Assembly: GCA_943735955.1 (NCBI GenBank)
Contig: OX030956.1
Coordinates: forward strand, 8,753,525-8,817,524
Length of the DNA: 64,000 bases
Source of the DNA: Piscicola geometra
Taxonomy: Eukaryota; Annelida; Clitellata; Hirudinida; Piscicolidae
Reading direction: 5' to 3'
Each line of letters opens with the position of its first letter. Positions within the stretch are counted from its first letter, which is position 1. A program made the position numbers and the translations under genes. Of the stretch, positions 52,245-62,696 are shown one piece after another. The notes under the pieces are model-generated. The model worked only from the letters and a program-made list of their open reading frames with translations, made no database searches and was not told the DNA's origin.

Positions 52245-53790
52245 AAACTGCATAAAGAAAGAAAGCATAAAAGTGCAGAATTCAAATGTGTAAAATGCTG
52301 AATTACTTTGCAGAATGTCAGTTTATACTTTTTTTACAGAAAAAACAACAATTTATAATTTTATTTTGTTAGATATCTTTAGAAGTAATTTTTCGAATTA
52401 GAATGTAACTCATATTTTCTTATAAAATGATATTTTATCTAAAAATAGAAATATAAATAGCAACCCCAATCGACTTATGCTAATGAGCAAAAGTGACGTT
52501 TTACAGTAAAATTATAGAAAAGTCTTAAAATTTAAGTTATGCATAATTCTATCGAAATAAAAAAGCAAGTGCATGAAAGACAATTTCATTATCTTTTAAA
52601 TGAGTATTTTATAAATAAATTATATATTATGTAAGCTTTCAAATAAAAGGATTTTAATCAAAATATCCCTTGAATCTAGCGTAACAGTAAAAAGCTATAA
52701 TTTAGGGACTGCTACTTTTTATACGTACTTATTCATTTCTTATTTCGCTAACCAAAAAATTACGTATAATATTGAATTATACATAATTAGATTCGTCTTT
52801 AAATAATCTATTATTATATTTTTCTTAAATTGAATAAATATTAAGTGAGAAGCCAGAAAACTCGAGGCAAAGCTCTAAATTTAGTAATTCGGGAATCAAA
52901 AAAGATAGTTTTTACTTAAGAAAGTTATTGAAAAAGTTTAAGTTATACTCAATAAAATTCTGTAAAAAAAGTTTTGAAAAAACATTTTTTAAGTATACGA
53001 AATAGATTTTAAAGTGTACATGCTTTCGACTTAACACAAAATTGTTAAGTTATTAAGTTAAAATACGTATAACTTTTTTTTAAACAAACAAATTAAAATT
53101 TGGTTAACGTATTTAAAATCAGTAAATCAAAATCTACAATTTGAGCGTTTCAATTTTGAAAAAGTATATAATAATTAATAAGAATAAACTACTGTAAAGG
53201 TTGATTTCTTCCATAAGTGAAGCTTTTAAAATGTTAATAACTTTGTCATTTTGAAAGATATAGTTCTTTTAACTTTTAATTCTGATTCCTTGTATCAAAT
53301 TAAATAAAACTAGTAATTTTCAACAATATAAGAAGAAAAAAACAAAAGTTATGACAAAAAAACAATATTTCTGTTTTGTGAGGGGGCCGTGAATTGCTTA
53401 TAGATTATGACGTAAAAACGGTACAAAAAATGTGTTCTTTTTAAATTTTAAAATAGGTATAACTTTTTTTTAAACAAACTAATTAAAATTTGGTTAACGT
53501 ATTTAAAATCAGTAAATCAAAATCTACAATTTGAGCGTTTCAATTTTAAAAAATGAACATGTTTTAAAAATCGATTGGGGTTGCTAATATAAAAACCATA
53601 GATATCCTACAAACAACAAGTATACTATATCTATGATAAAACCCTTTCCCTAACTCTAACCCTAACCCTAAATTGAATATTTTTTCCCAAAAAAAGTATA
53701 AACTGACATTCTGCAAAGTAATTCAAAATTTAACACATTTGCATTCAGCACTTTATTGCTTTCTTCTTTATGCAGTTTACCTACAACCAT
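52245..53790. mobile_element. Inverted-repeat (foldback-like) element with telomere-like tract
   Basis: The left arm 52,245-52,345 and right arm 53,685-53,780 are inverted copies; aattactttgcagaatgtca and gtttatactttttt are identical between them. A second inverted pair is caaccccaatcga (52,462) and tcgattggggttg (53,571). CCCTAA repeats (53,648-53,672) lie inside the right arm. A direct repeat of about 95 bp (53,063 and 53,453; ttggttaacgtatttaaaat) occupies the interior. No protein is encoded. (TA)n flanks the left side and TA-rich sequence the right. Confidence 0.55.
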
Positions 53791-54004
53791 ATATATATAT
53801 ATTACTATAGGTCAGTGTTTCCCAACCTTTTTCAGTGTTGGCCTCCCTAAAAAAGTCCTTATGGTAACTTGGCCTCCCCAAATCCCGTCGTCAATAATTG
53901 AGAAAAAACATCAATTTGTTATAAAAATTTTTATTCAGAAAGATTTAATTAAAATTAGCATTGTTCATAATAGTAAGGTTTATGTAAGGTTTTTTAATTT
54001 ATAA

Positions 54005-54485
54005 AATGTTCTTAATAATAATAATTGTCGTTTTTGTATGCAATAAAGAAATAAAAATAATTATTATAGTAATGTTATGAAAAGGAGAGCAAAGAGTAGC
54101 ATGGAGTAATTATTATGAATGATAAGCTAAGTTAAAATAATGAGTTTTCAGTTTGGCTTTGAAAGTCGAAAATCGGTTGATGTTGCGAAGTGCAGGTGGA
54201 AGGGATTTCTAAGTTGTTGGAGCTGCGTGACGGAATGCTCTTTTTGAGATGTTGTTTGTAGTGGATTCTTGGTTGAGGAGAAGAGATGAAGATGAACGCA
54301 GTTGTTTGTTTGATGTTTTGTTAGTTATGAGTTTGCTGAGATATGACGGTATTGAAGTTTGAAGAATTTTGAATGTAGTGATGGCTATTTTAAAGGATAT
54401 TCAAAAATCTATAGGAAGCCAGTGAAGTTTTATAAGATTATCATTTGATGACTGAACAAGGTGATGGCCTGGGTAATCACAATTG
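54005..54485 (-). mobile_element. L2/CR1-type LINE 3' fragment nested in the hAT element
   Basis: The minus strand encodes IKLHWLPIDF, stop, ISFKIAITTFKILQTSIPSY, then RAFRHAAP and SLPPALRNINRFSTFKAKL, ending in an (AAT)n-like tail (about 54,010). This is the conserved C-terminus of L2-type ORF2 (LHWLPI...F....F..LP). Two in-frame stops mark it as dead. Confidence 0.75.
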
Positions 54486-54499
54486 AGTGTTATTGAAGC

Positions 54500-56317
54500 T
54501 TAATGAGATGATTTTTGCTGTTTTCCATCACAGAGAAGATGAAATCGAGGTTCTGTATTAGAAAGAGATACCCTCATATCATTCGAGGCATCCAATCTAT
54601 TTCTATCTTTAGTCTTGATAGATACTAATGTAGAAAACCCTTTTTCACATAAGTAGGTGGTCGAAAATGAAATCAGAGCTGCCATGGCTTTTTTAAATAA
54701 ATTTGGGTATATTTCTTTCAGACTGCACCAAAACTCTGCCAATCCTTTGGAATTGAATTCAGCTTTTACCAACTCTTTTGATCGAAGATCAATTAAATCT
54801 TCCTTTATTTCTTCTTCATCAGCAACACTATCCAAGCCAATAATGAACGGATTTCGTATCCAAAGACTATTTTCCAAATGTTTAGTATCAAAAAAACGCT
54901 CAAATAATAGTTGGAGAGTTGTGATATGTTGTATAATTTCTTTTTTTATTTCAACAGGCATTGATTTGTTTCCACTGCTACTTATAACATCAGCTAGGTA
55001 TGGAAAATTTGCAAGGTTTTCAGCTTCTACTCTTCTTTTGTACAATGAGAGCTTATTTAAAAATCCTAATAATTGTTAATTGGCGTCGATTATTGTCATT
55101 TCTGGTCCTTGCAAACAAAGATTAAATTCATTTAAGAGTGTGAACAGATCAGCTAAATATGCCATATTAACTATGAAATCAGTCTTCTCAAAGTCACCTG
55201 CTAACGTTTTTTCTTTTTCTTGCAAAAATGAAGACACCTCATCGTTCAGGTCCATTAGTCTTGAAAATACCTTTCCTTTGCTGAACCACCTGACTTCTGT
55301 GTAATATAGCAAGACATCGTATTCAGAACCAAGTTCTTGGCATAAAACTTTGAATAAACGATGGTTTACTGCTCTTGATCGTATAAAATTGACTATTTTG
55401 ACCACTGTAGACATGACAGACTGAAGCTTTGCTGGTAATGTCTTCACAGCTAGAGCATGGCGATGGAGCATGCAATGAGTTACAAGTGTCTGTGGAGAAT
55501 TAACTTTGATTAAGGCAGCCAATCCAGATTTGTTACCCAACATACTTGGTGCTCCATCAGTACAGACTGAATGTAACTTTGTCAACCAACTAAATTCATT
55601 TCTTTCAAAGAAAGTTGCAATCATTTGAAAAACATCTGCAGCTTTACTAGTTGTCTGAAGTGGTTGGCAAAATAAAAATTCTTCTTTAATTTTAAAATTA
55701 CATACATAACGAAAATACACTAAAAGCTGGCAACACATTGATACATCTGTGTTTTCATCAAGTTGCATACCAAAATTAAAAGGACTACTTTTCAGTTCTG
55801 ACATAACTTGGTCCAAAATATCTGTTGAAAGATCTGCTATTCTGGAACAAATAACATTATTAGAAAGTGGAATTTCTTCAACCTGTTTTCTTTCTTTTTT
55901 TCCAAAAATTAACTCCACCATTTCAAGTGCACAGGGTTTTATTAAGGTTTTTCCAATTGTATGTGGTTTTCTTTTTTTGGCAATCATATAGGCAACTTTG
56001 TAAGAAGCCTCAAGAAGTGGTTTCTTTGGTTGAGCAAATCCAACATTTTTCAATGTTCCAGTGGCTTGAAATCTAGCTCGCGTCATTTTGAAGGTATCCA
56101 GGTTGTCGTTGACATTTCCAGGATGTTTGGTTTCTAAGTGGTGGCGTAACTTTGCTGGTCTCATTCTATCATTACAATATACTGCTCCGCATAAGAAACA
56201 TTGTGGCTTTTCAGTGCCATCTTTTTCAGTAATAGTCGTGAATCCAAACGCAACGTAGGTTTCGTCATAGCAACGTTTTTTCGACATTATTGAAAACTGA
56301 AAATGATAAAAAAACAC
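54500..56317 (-). pseudogene. hAT transposase (ZBED/SCAND3-like) with one in-frame stop
   Basis: Two frames on the minus strand, 56317-55076 (413 codons) and 55045-54500 (181 codons), are in the same reading frame. They are separated only by the TAA at 55,078-55,076 and ten codons, so the ancestral protein was about 605 aa. A BED-type zinc finger lies at residues about 38-65 (CFLCGAVYC, then HHLETKH). The RNase-H-like core has QLDENTD and VCTDGAPSMLG. The C-terminal dimerisation motif is STTYLCEKGFSTL. This is the family that gave rise to ZBED5, FAM200 and SCAND3-type genes. The product drives DNA cut-and-paste transposition in the nucleus; with the stop it is probably inactive, although everything else looks intact. 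Confidence 0.9.
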
Positions 56318-57059
56318 ATATTTTAAAAGGAACTGAAATAGTTAAAAAAATCACAAATATAAATTACCAGTTATGTTAGAAACAGCAGACCAATTTTTTT
56401 AGTTAATTTATTCAATTAATTGTCTTATTTTATTTATTTTATTGGAAAAGAAACCCATGCACGGTATCTCAAAAAACGCGACAGAAAGGAAATGAGGGAT
56501 TTATGAAAACAGAAATGTGCAAATCATTATTCAAATAAATACAATATGGAAAGCCGTTACGCAAAAACAATTTTATATAAGATTCAAAAAATCGTTTTTA
56601 GCATAATTAAAATTTTTTGATTTAACAAAACTTTATAAAATTATATAAAATTATAAAATACATGTAAATAGAACACCTTAGTTGGCCTCCCCTAAAAGAT
56701 CATTTGGCCTCCCTAAGGGAGGCCAGCCCCACCGGTTGGGAAACCCTGCTATAGGTGTAGGTTATTTTGCGCGTTATATTCTGCGGATTGATAAGGTAAA
56801 AAGCAGAAAGATTTCGAAAAAATAAAATATTAAAATCTATTTAATTATTTGCAGAAATCTAAAAAAATATTTTTTTAATTCTAAAATTATAAAAAAATGT
56901 ATACAAATTTTGAAAAATTGAAAAAAAAGTTAAAACAACAATTTATTTAACTGGTTTCAAAACATAACAATTTTTTAAACTGATTTTAAAACATAAAAAT
57001 TTATTTAACTAATTTTAGAAAATCAATATCGATAAAATATTTTTTTTAAAAGGTAAAAA

Positions 57060-57745
57060 ATAAAATGGATAAAACGCAGACCATGTGCAAAAGAAAATGT
57101 GCATTTAACACATGCAGCGCGTTTTCTTTGGTGTGCAGTTAACCTACAACCATAAGTGTATGCCTACAACCATATACCTATAGTAATATATTATATATAT
57201 ATGCCTACAACCTAGTATTTTAGGTTATAGGTGAACTGCGCACAAAAGAAAGCACATTGCATGTGTTAAATGCACATATGATTTTGCACATTTCTTCTTG
57301 AAATGCGATTTTTCTGAAAACCCTAACCCTAACTCTAACCCTAATCCTAACCCTAACCTTAACCCTAAATTAACGTTTTTTCTGTAAAAAAGAAGAAATG
57401 TGCAAAATCAAATGTGCATTTAACACATGTACTGTGCTTTCTTTTGTGTGCAGTTAATTTACAACCAGTATTTTAGGGTTGTAGGTTAGGTTGTAGGTTA
57501 ACTGCACACAAACGAAAGCGCGCTGCATGTGTTAAATGCACATTTTTTTGCACATTTCTTCTTGAAATGCGATTTTTCTGAAAGCTCTAACCCTAATCCT
57601 ACCCTAACCATAACCCTAACCTTAACCCTAAATTAACGTTTTTTCTGTAAAAAAGAAGAAATGTGCAAAAGAAAATGTGCATTTAACACATGCAGCGCGA
57701 TGTGTGCAGTGTGCAGTTAACCTAAATTCGTATTTTAGGGTTCAT
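57060..57745. repeat. Cluster of alternating inverted units joined by CCCTAA tracts
   Basis: Units with the core atgtgcatttaacacatg and ctttcttttgtgtgcagtta occur in plus orientation at about 57,095, 57,400 and 57,675. They occur inverted at about 57,225-57,300 and 57,485-57,570. Telomere-like CCCTAA runs lie between them at 57,321-57,368 and 57,586-57,631. The layout resembles the right arm of the element at 52.2-53.8 kb. Confidence 0.7.
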
Positions 57746-58318
57746 TCCTACTTTCACTTTTAAACTATTAAAAATTCTTGTTAATAGAAAAAATCATTTG
57801 AATTCTGCAAATAGAAAACACAATATACATTTAAAACTTATAAATTTTAATATTAGTGAAAATATGACTATTAATTGACCTATTTTATGTTAAAATGGTG
57901 TTTCTAAGAAATTGCTGCTCGAAAGTGTTTTGCTTTAGTAATTTTAATAGTGAAAGTATTAATCCAACAAATGTATATAAAATATAATTCCTTTTTGGTA
58001 TTTACTTTAAATATAGCTTTTAAAACAATATTTTTACAATTCATTGAAGTTATTAGTACTAATATTTATAATTTAAAATAATACTTTATTATAGAAAATG
58101 TTTTGAAAATGATAAATATGATAAAACAGAAAAAATAGATAGCAATACTTTTTAAAGATTAGAACTTTAAAGGATGAGCAAGAAATAAGTGATTCAGTAG
58201 TTATATCAAGTCAGCTTCAAAACTCAGTACAACAAAATCAAAAACCTTCAAGTAATATAAACAAAAATGCTGATAATATCACTGAAAAAAAAAGATTGAT
58301 TTTCAACTTTTGAAAAGT
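57746..58318. other. Upstream of the ankyrin gene; possible coding upstream stretch
   Basis: AT-rich. From about 58,161 a frame reads RTLKDEQEISDSVVIS, then QNSVQQNQKPSSNI and DNITEKK up to a run of nine A. It then shifts out of the frame used by the first ankyrin-gene exon. Confidence 0.35.
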
Positions 58319-59981
58319 ATGAATGAGGAGGTCGACAATGAAAGGGTTGCTGTAGGGACTAAAGAACTAATTCTCTACAGTGCTCTAGGTCACAAGAGAA
58401 AACTCGAAAAGTTACTAGGTATAATTTTTATTATTAGATTATAACAGAATCTTTCATTTAGTTTAATTAAAAATTATTCATATGATAATAATAATATATT
58501 AATGATAAGCATTATTATAGTGGCGTATAACCCGAACGAGCTTCCAGGCCACTTCAGGCTGCATATTTTCATTTGCGCCTGTGGGTTACTAGGGCATTGG
58601 TTGCACTTGAACCTAGGACCTTTCATTATTGGTCATGCCGAGATTCGTTACCGACTCGGCTACCCGTTCACGTATATTTATTTAAATGTTTCACTAAAGA
58701 ATATCCACCAGGCAAGCTTCCATCTGTGAACATCAACGCCACCGACTCGCAAGGAAAGACTGCTCTCACTCATTCCATCTTGGGTGACCACCACTCCACT
58801 ACCACTTTTCTCATCGCACACCACTCTGACCCCAACATCCCGGACAACACTGGTCGAACTCCACTCCACTGGGCTGCAATTAAGGTTATATTATTATCAT
58901 TATTATTATCATCATTGTCCTCATCATTATCATCATCACCATCATCATCATCACAATATGAAAAATACTCACCATTACAAAGCAAAGCAGATCATTTAGT
59001 TGGCAACCACCATCATCACAAGCAGGGAAGTGTGAAACTGGTGCGCTTGTTGGTGGAGGCAGGTGCAGACGTGTCGTTGAAGGACTCCACCCTCTCGACA
59101 GCCCTCCACCTCGCCACCAAGCATCCCCACTCCTCCCTGCTCCAAGCCCTTATCAGCCCTTCATCCACCTTCCTCGACCACCAAGACTCTCACAAGGTGA
59201 TGATAACGTAACCTTCCATACAGCAACCCTCCATCTCATCATCATAACTTTCATATACCAACCCTCCATCTCATCATCATAACCATCATACAACAACCCT
59301 CCATCTCATCATTATAACATAACATTTCACAAACCACCCGTTCATTTCATCATTGTAACTTTCATATTCCAACCCTTTATCTCATCATCATACCATATCA
59401 TAACCATCATATACCAGCCCTACATTACCCTCATCAGCAACTTATCACGTCATCATCAACAGCGAACACCACTTCATCTAGCCTGCATGCAAGGAGATGC
59501 AGAGCAGGTGCGTTTGTTGCTGCGACACGACTCAAACCCCGCCATGCCTGACTGCAAAGGCTACACTCCCCTCCACTACGCTGCCTCCTGTCGCCAGAGG
59601 GAGCCTGTCGCCTGCATCCAAGCTCTTCTGGTTGCTTTCATTTCTTTCTTTTATTCATTGTTTTTATTATAAGTAATGTAACATGAGGGTGTTATTTTAG
59701 TCGGATATGGGCATTCGTCCAATATTTTATTTTATGTTTCTTTTTTATATTAAGAAATCCATTGTCTTAATGAATGTGTGGATCTCTTGATGCGACATTC
59801 ATAATTTTATTCACTTTCGTATAACTCGATTCCCTTGATTTAGTTGCGCCTTCAAGCGACTGCACGCACGCACGACAGGAGCACTACGCAGGCCTGGTCG
59901 ACTGGCAAGACTACGAAGGATGCACCGCCCTGCACAGGTCTCTACCCACACACGACGTCGCCATCGTCAAAACCATCGTCG
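58319..59981 (+). CDS. Inversin-like ankyrin-repeat protein, 5' exons
   Basis: Exons: 58319-58418, 58700-58884, 59026-59196, 59463-59630, 59879-59981 (ends in phase 1, so the gene continues, but no further exon is recognised before 61 kb). The joined product is about 231 aa with roughly six ankyrin repeats: TGRTPLHWAAIK, STALHLATKHPHSSL, RTPLHLACMQGDAEQVRLL, GYTPLHYAASC, and finally LVDWQDYEGCTALHRS. LLRHDSNPAMPDCKG and WQDYEG closely match the inversin (INVS) repeats (LIKHDSNIGIPDVEG, NWQDYEG). ANKRD55 is the next best family. Inversin acts at the ciliary base and in planar-cell-polarity Wnt signalling. The ATG at 58,319 follows an in-frame stop. Either the downstream part of the gene is missing here or it lies beyond an intron that spans the LINE region. 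Confidence 0.7.
58530..58672 (-). mobile_element. tRNA-derived SINE, copy 3, next to a splice acceptor
   Basis: On the minus strand gggtagccgagtcggtaacg (A box) and taggttcaagtgc (B box) are well kept. The tail ggccacttcaggctgcatat matches copy 2. It ends about 27 bp before the acceptor of the ankyrin exon at 58,700. Confidence 0.65.
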
Positions 59982-60279
59982 GTGATCGCCTTTTTATCTT
60001 TTTTTTGAGTATTGAAAGTAAATTAGAAACACTTAAACACACACACACTCACGCATGCACACAAACCCGCAATCACACACAATTTTAATTTTCTAATGTA
60101 TTTTCTAACATGGCCTGTGTCTGTCAAGCTGTGATTGATAAAGTGAAAAAAATATTTTCAAGTTAAACTTTAGTATATAAGTACATAATTGGTTATATAT
60201 ATATATTTATTTATTTAAATAATATAGTATTTATTTTATTAATTTATTAAAATATAAAAATAATATTTAACATTTATAC

Positions 60280-60445
60280 AATTTTGGCTAAGTCAGTCAG
60301 TCAGTCAGACTATAGGCTATTGGAGCCCCACAGTAAGACTTCCAACCAGTTTCTTCCATTATTTTTGATTTTCTGATAGTCTCAAACAGTCGTTGAGATC
60401 AATCCCTGTCAACTCCACTATATTGTTCTCATATCTTTCCTTTTT
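60280..60445 (-). mobile_element. Short LINE 3' remnant
   Basis: The minus strand shows a broken frame with GLISTTV and NGRNWLEVLLWGS, followed by a (TGAC)n tail (gactgactgactga at 60,297). It resembles the very end of a LINE ORF2 and its 3' repeat; the identification is tentative. Confidence 0.35.
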
Positions 60446-60689
60446 CTGCATCTTTTATTTCTTTTCTTGAACTATTTTGGAGACTTTCTAAACACATTTT
60501 TGCTGAATATTTCTCAGGCTACAGAGGTTACGTTTCGGAGAAAAAATAACACGATCGAGAACCAGCAAACATTTTTATGATTAAAGTGAAAAATCAAGAA
60601 CAGCCAAGTCAAGTTTATTCAAATGCTATTTCAAAAAAAATTGAGCAAACATTAGATAAAAGTATTAAATTTTATTCTTTAAGTTTTAA

Positions 60690-60845
60690 GGATCACGTAT
60701 TAATCACGTATTTTTCCTTAAAGATTTTCTTGAAGATTTTTTTCCTGAATACTTTTTATCCTTAAGACTTTCAGTTCTTAAGACTTTTTATCCTTAAGAC
60801 TTTTTATCCGAGGACTTTTTATCCTTAAGACTTTATCCTAGAACC
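60690..60845. repeat. CTTAAGACTTTTTATC tandem repeat
   Basis: About five imperfect copies of ccttaagactttttat (16 bp). Confidence 0.75.
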
Positions 60846-60869
60846 AATACACGTTTTAACATCTCTCAT

Positions 60870-61020
60870 GTGTGTGTGTTTTCAATCGCGGGGGGGAGGG
60901 TTATTTTTGACATAACAAATTACTTTTTGTGTCAAACTTCTTGTATTGTTAGTGTTAATCATGTCCTAAGTGGACGTTTTGAAATGTTGAAATCGATGAT
61001 TATACCCTTCTCCCCCTCTC
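60870..61020. repeat. Dispersed repeat, copy B
   Basis: Same-order copy of 46,335-46,500. Both carry gtgtgttt at the left and a C-rich run at the right. Confidence 0.7.
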
Positions 61021-61265
61021 ATATAGATTGATCGAGTCTACACGCGAATGACCGGATTAAAACACGAGGCAAGTTTTGATTGGCTCAACTTTTAAAAAAC
61101 AACTTGTTCCCCCGAGATTCCTTTAGACAAAGAAACACTTTAACAATATCGCAATAAAATGTGAAAAAAATGTAACAAAATTCATTGGGGCCAATCAGGA
61201 TTCTTTCGGACCAATTTTGAAAAAGTGGGGCCATTGGCCCCGGTGGCCTTCGACAACGCAAGCCC

Positions 61266-61458
<193 letters not shown>

Positions 61459-61787
61459 GCGATTTTTTGGCAGGCTGTTCTAATTTCGCTGAGTCATTTT
61501 TGCGTTTATTTCGTTAATAAAGTGTCGTGTAGTTGAGAAGTTCGGATTTTGTTTTGCGGTTTAGTCAGGAGAGTTTATTAATATTTCCAAAACTCATAAT
61601 TTCATTATTTTATTAGAGTATTTAAACTTAATTTTCATATCTCGTGGTTTTACCTGTGCTTTTTTTTTCAACTTAACTGACCTACCTGTGTTTATTATAA
61701 TTAATTATTATAATAGATATAGTTTATTATAATTAATTATTATAATAGATATAGTTTATTATAATTAATTATTTTATAGTGCTTATT

Positions 61788-62696
61788 ATGTCGAAGTGCT
61801 ACAGGTGCAACAAGGGAGCCAAAGATGGCTTGATGTGTTGCATGTGTAATACAATTATGCATGGCAAATGTATTGGTTTGTCAGATGATTTTATTCATTC
61901 TTTGAGTTCAATCAGGAACCTAAAGGTCTTTTGTGATGAGTGTTTACGCAACGCAGAAAGTTTAAAATCGTCAGTAAAAATTGATGACCTATCGGCTGAT
62001 GTAAAAAAGTTGATAGATTTAAATGCATCAACTGCGAAGGAAATAAATGATTTGAAAAAACTTGTAGGTGAATATGGCAAGGGAATTGATGAAATTACTT
62101 CTGCTGATAAGTTGATTGAAGGATCAGTTGAGAAATTAAAAAAAGAAATGAGTGTCTCTTGGGCCTCGATTGTTGGCAGTGAGATTAAAAAGAGTGTTGA
62201 TGGAGTCAATGTTGAACTCAAATCAATGAAGAAAGCCATAGATGCCTCAAGCGAAACAAAGGCTAGAGAGAACAATATCATTTTGTTTAATTTAAATGAG
62301 AGCAATGTCAAAGGTCATGATAGAGATGCTATCATTGACCTGTTTAAAAAGATAACTGATGATACCATTAAAAATGATGATGTTTCGACAGTCACCAGGC
62401 AGGGTAGACTTGATGAGGGCTCTGACAAGATCAGACCCATTGTTATTAGATTTAAGTCCCAAGCTTCCAAAACAATGGTTCTCAAAAATTCTCACAGAAT
62501 TAAAACACTGCCAGGTGAGGTTGCTAAAGTAAAAATTTTTCATGATTTAACTCGTGAACAGAGAAATGAGTTCAATAAACTGGTGGATGAGGCAAAAGAG
62601 GTAGTAAAAAATGGTGATGGTAGTTTTTTTACCCGGGTAATAGGTCCTGTAGGGAGATGGAAAATAGTAAAAATTTTGAAAAAATCAAATTTGTAA
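61788..62696 (+). CDS. CR1-like LINE ORF1 protein (PHD-like finger, coiled coil, RRM-like)
   Basis: 302 aa from the ATG at 61,788. The N-terminus has a C4HC3-type finger: CYRC, CCMC, MHGKC, FCDEC (residues about 4-53), as in CR1-group ORF1 proteins. A coiled coil follows (about 65-175; LKKLVGEYGKGIDEITSADK). The C-terminal half (NNIILFNLNES, IRPIVIRFKS, KVKIFHDLTREQRNEF) matches the nucleic-acid-binding module of LINE ORF1 proteins. It probably packages the LINE RNA. It overlaps ORF2 by 40 nt. Confidence 0.85.
   Translation: MSKCYRCNKGAKDGLMCCMCNTIMHGKCIGLSDDFIHSLSSIRNLKVFCDECLRNAESLKSSVKIDDLSADVKKLIDLNASTAKEINDLKKLVGEYGKGIDEITSADKLIEGSVEKLKKEMSVSWASIVGSEIKKSVDGVNVELKSMKKAIDASSETKARENNIILFNLNESNVKGHDRDAIIDLFKKITDDTIKNDDVSTVTRQGRLDEGSDKIRPIVIRFKSQASKTMVLKNSHRIKTLPGEVAKVKIFHDLTREQRNEFNKLVDEAKEVVKNGDGSFFTRVIGPVGRWKIVKILKKSNL

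Larger units (their letters stand above)
53813..56748 (-). mobile_element. hAT transposon with TIRs and 8-bp target duplication
   Basis: The ends are CAGTGTTTCCCAACC (53813) and, inverted, CAGGGTTTCCCAACC (56748). The flanking 8-mer ctataggt is identical on both sides (53805-53812 and 56749-56756). Subterminal ggcctccc motifs lie near both ends. The transposase is on the minus strand. A LINE fragment is nested between the transposase 3' end and the left TIR. The insertion site lies at the edge of the foldback-like repeat. Confidence 0.95.

Noticed and set aside
53646..53672. Chromosome-end telomere
   Set aside because: CCCTAA runs are short, degenerate, internal and embedded in a repeated flank; unique DNA and genes continue on both sides.
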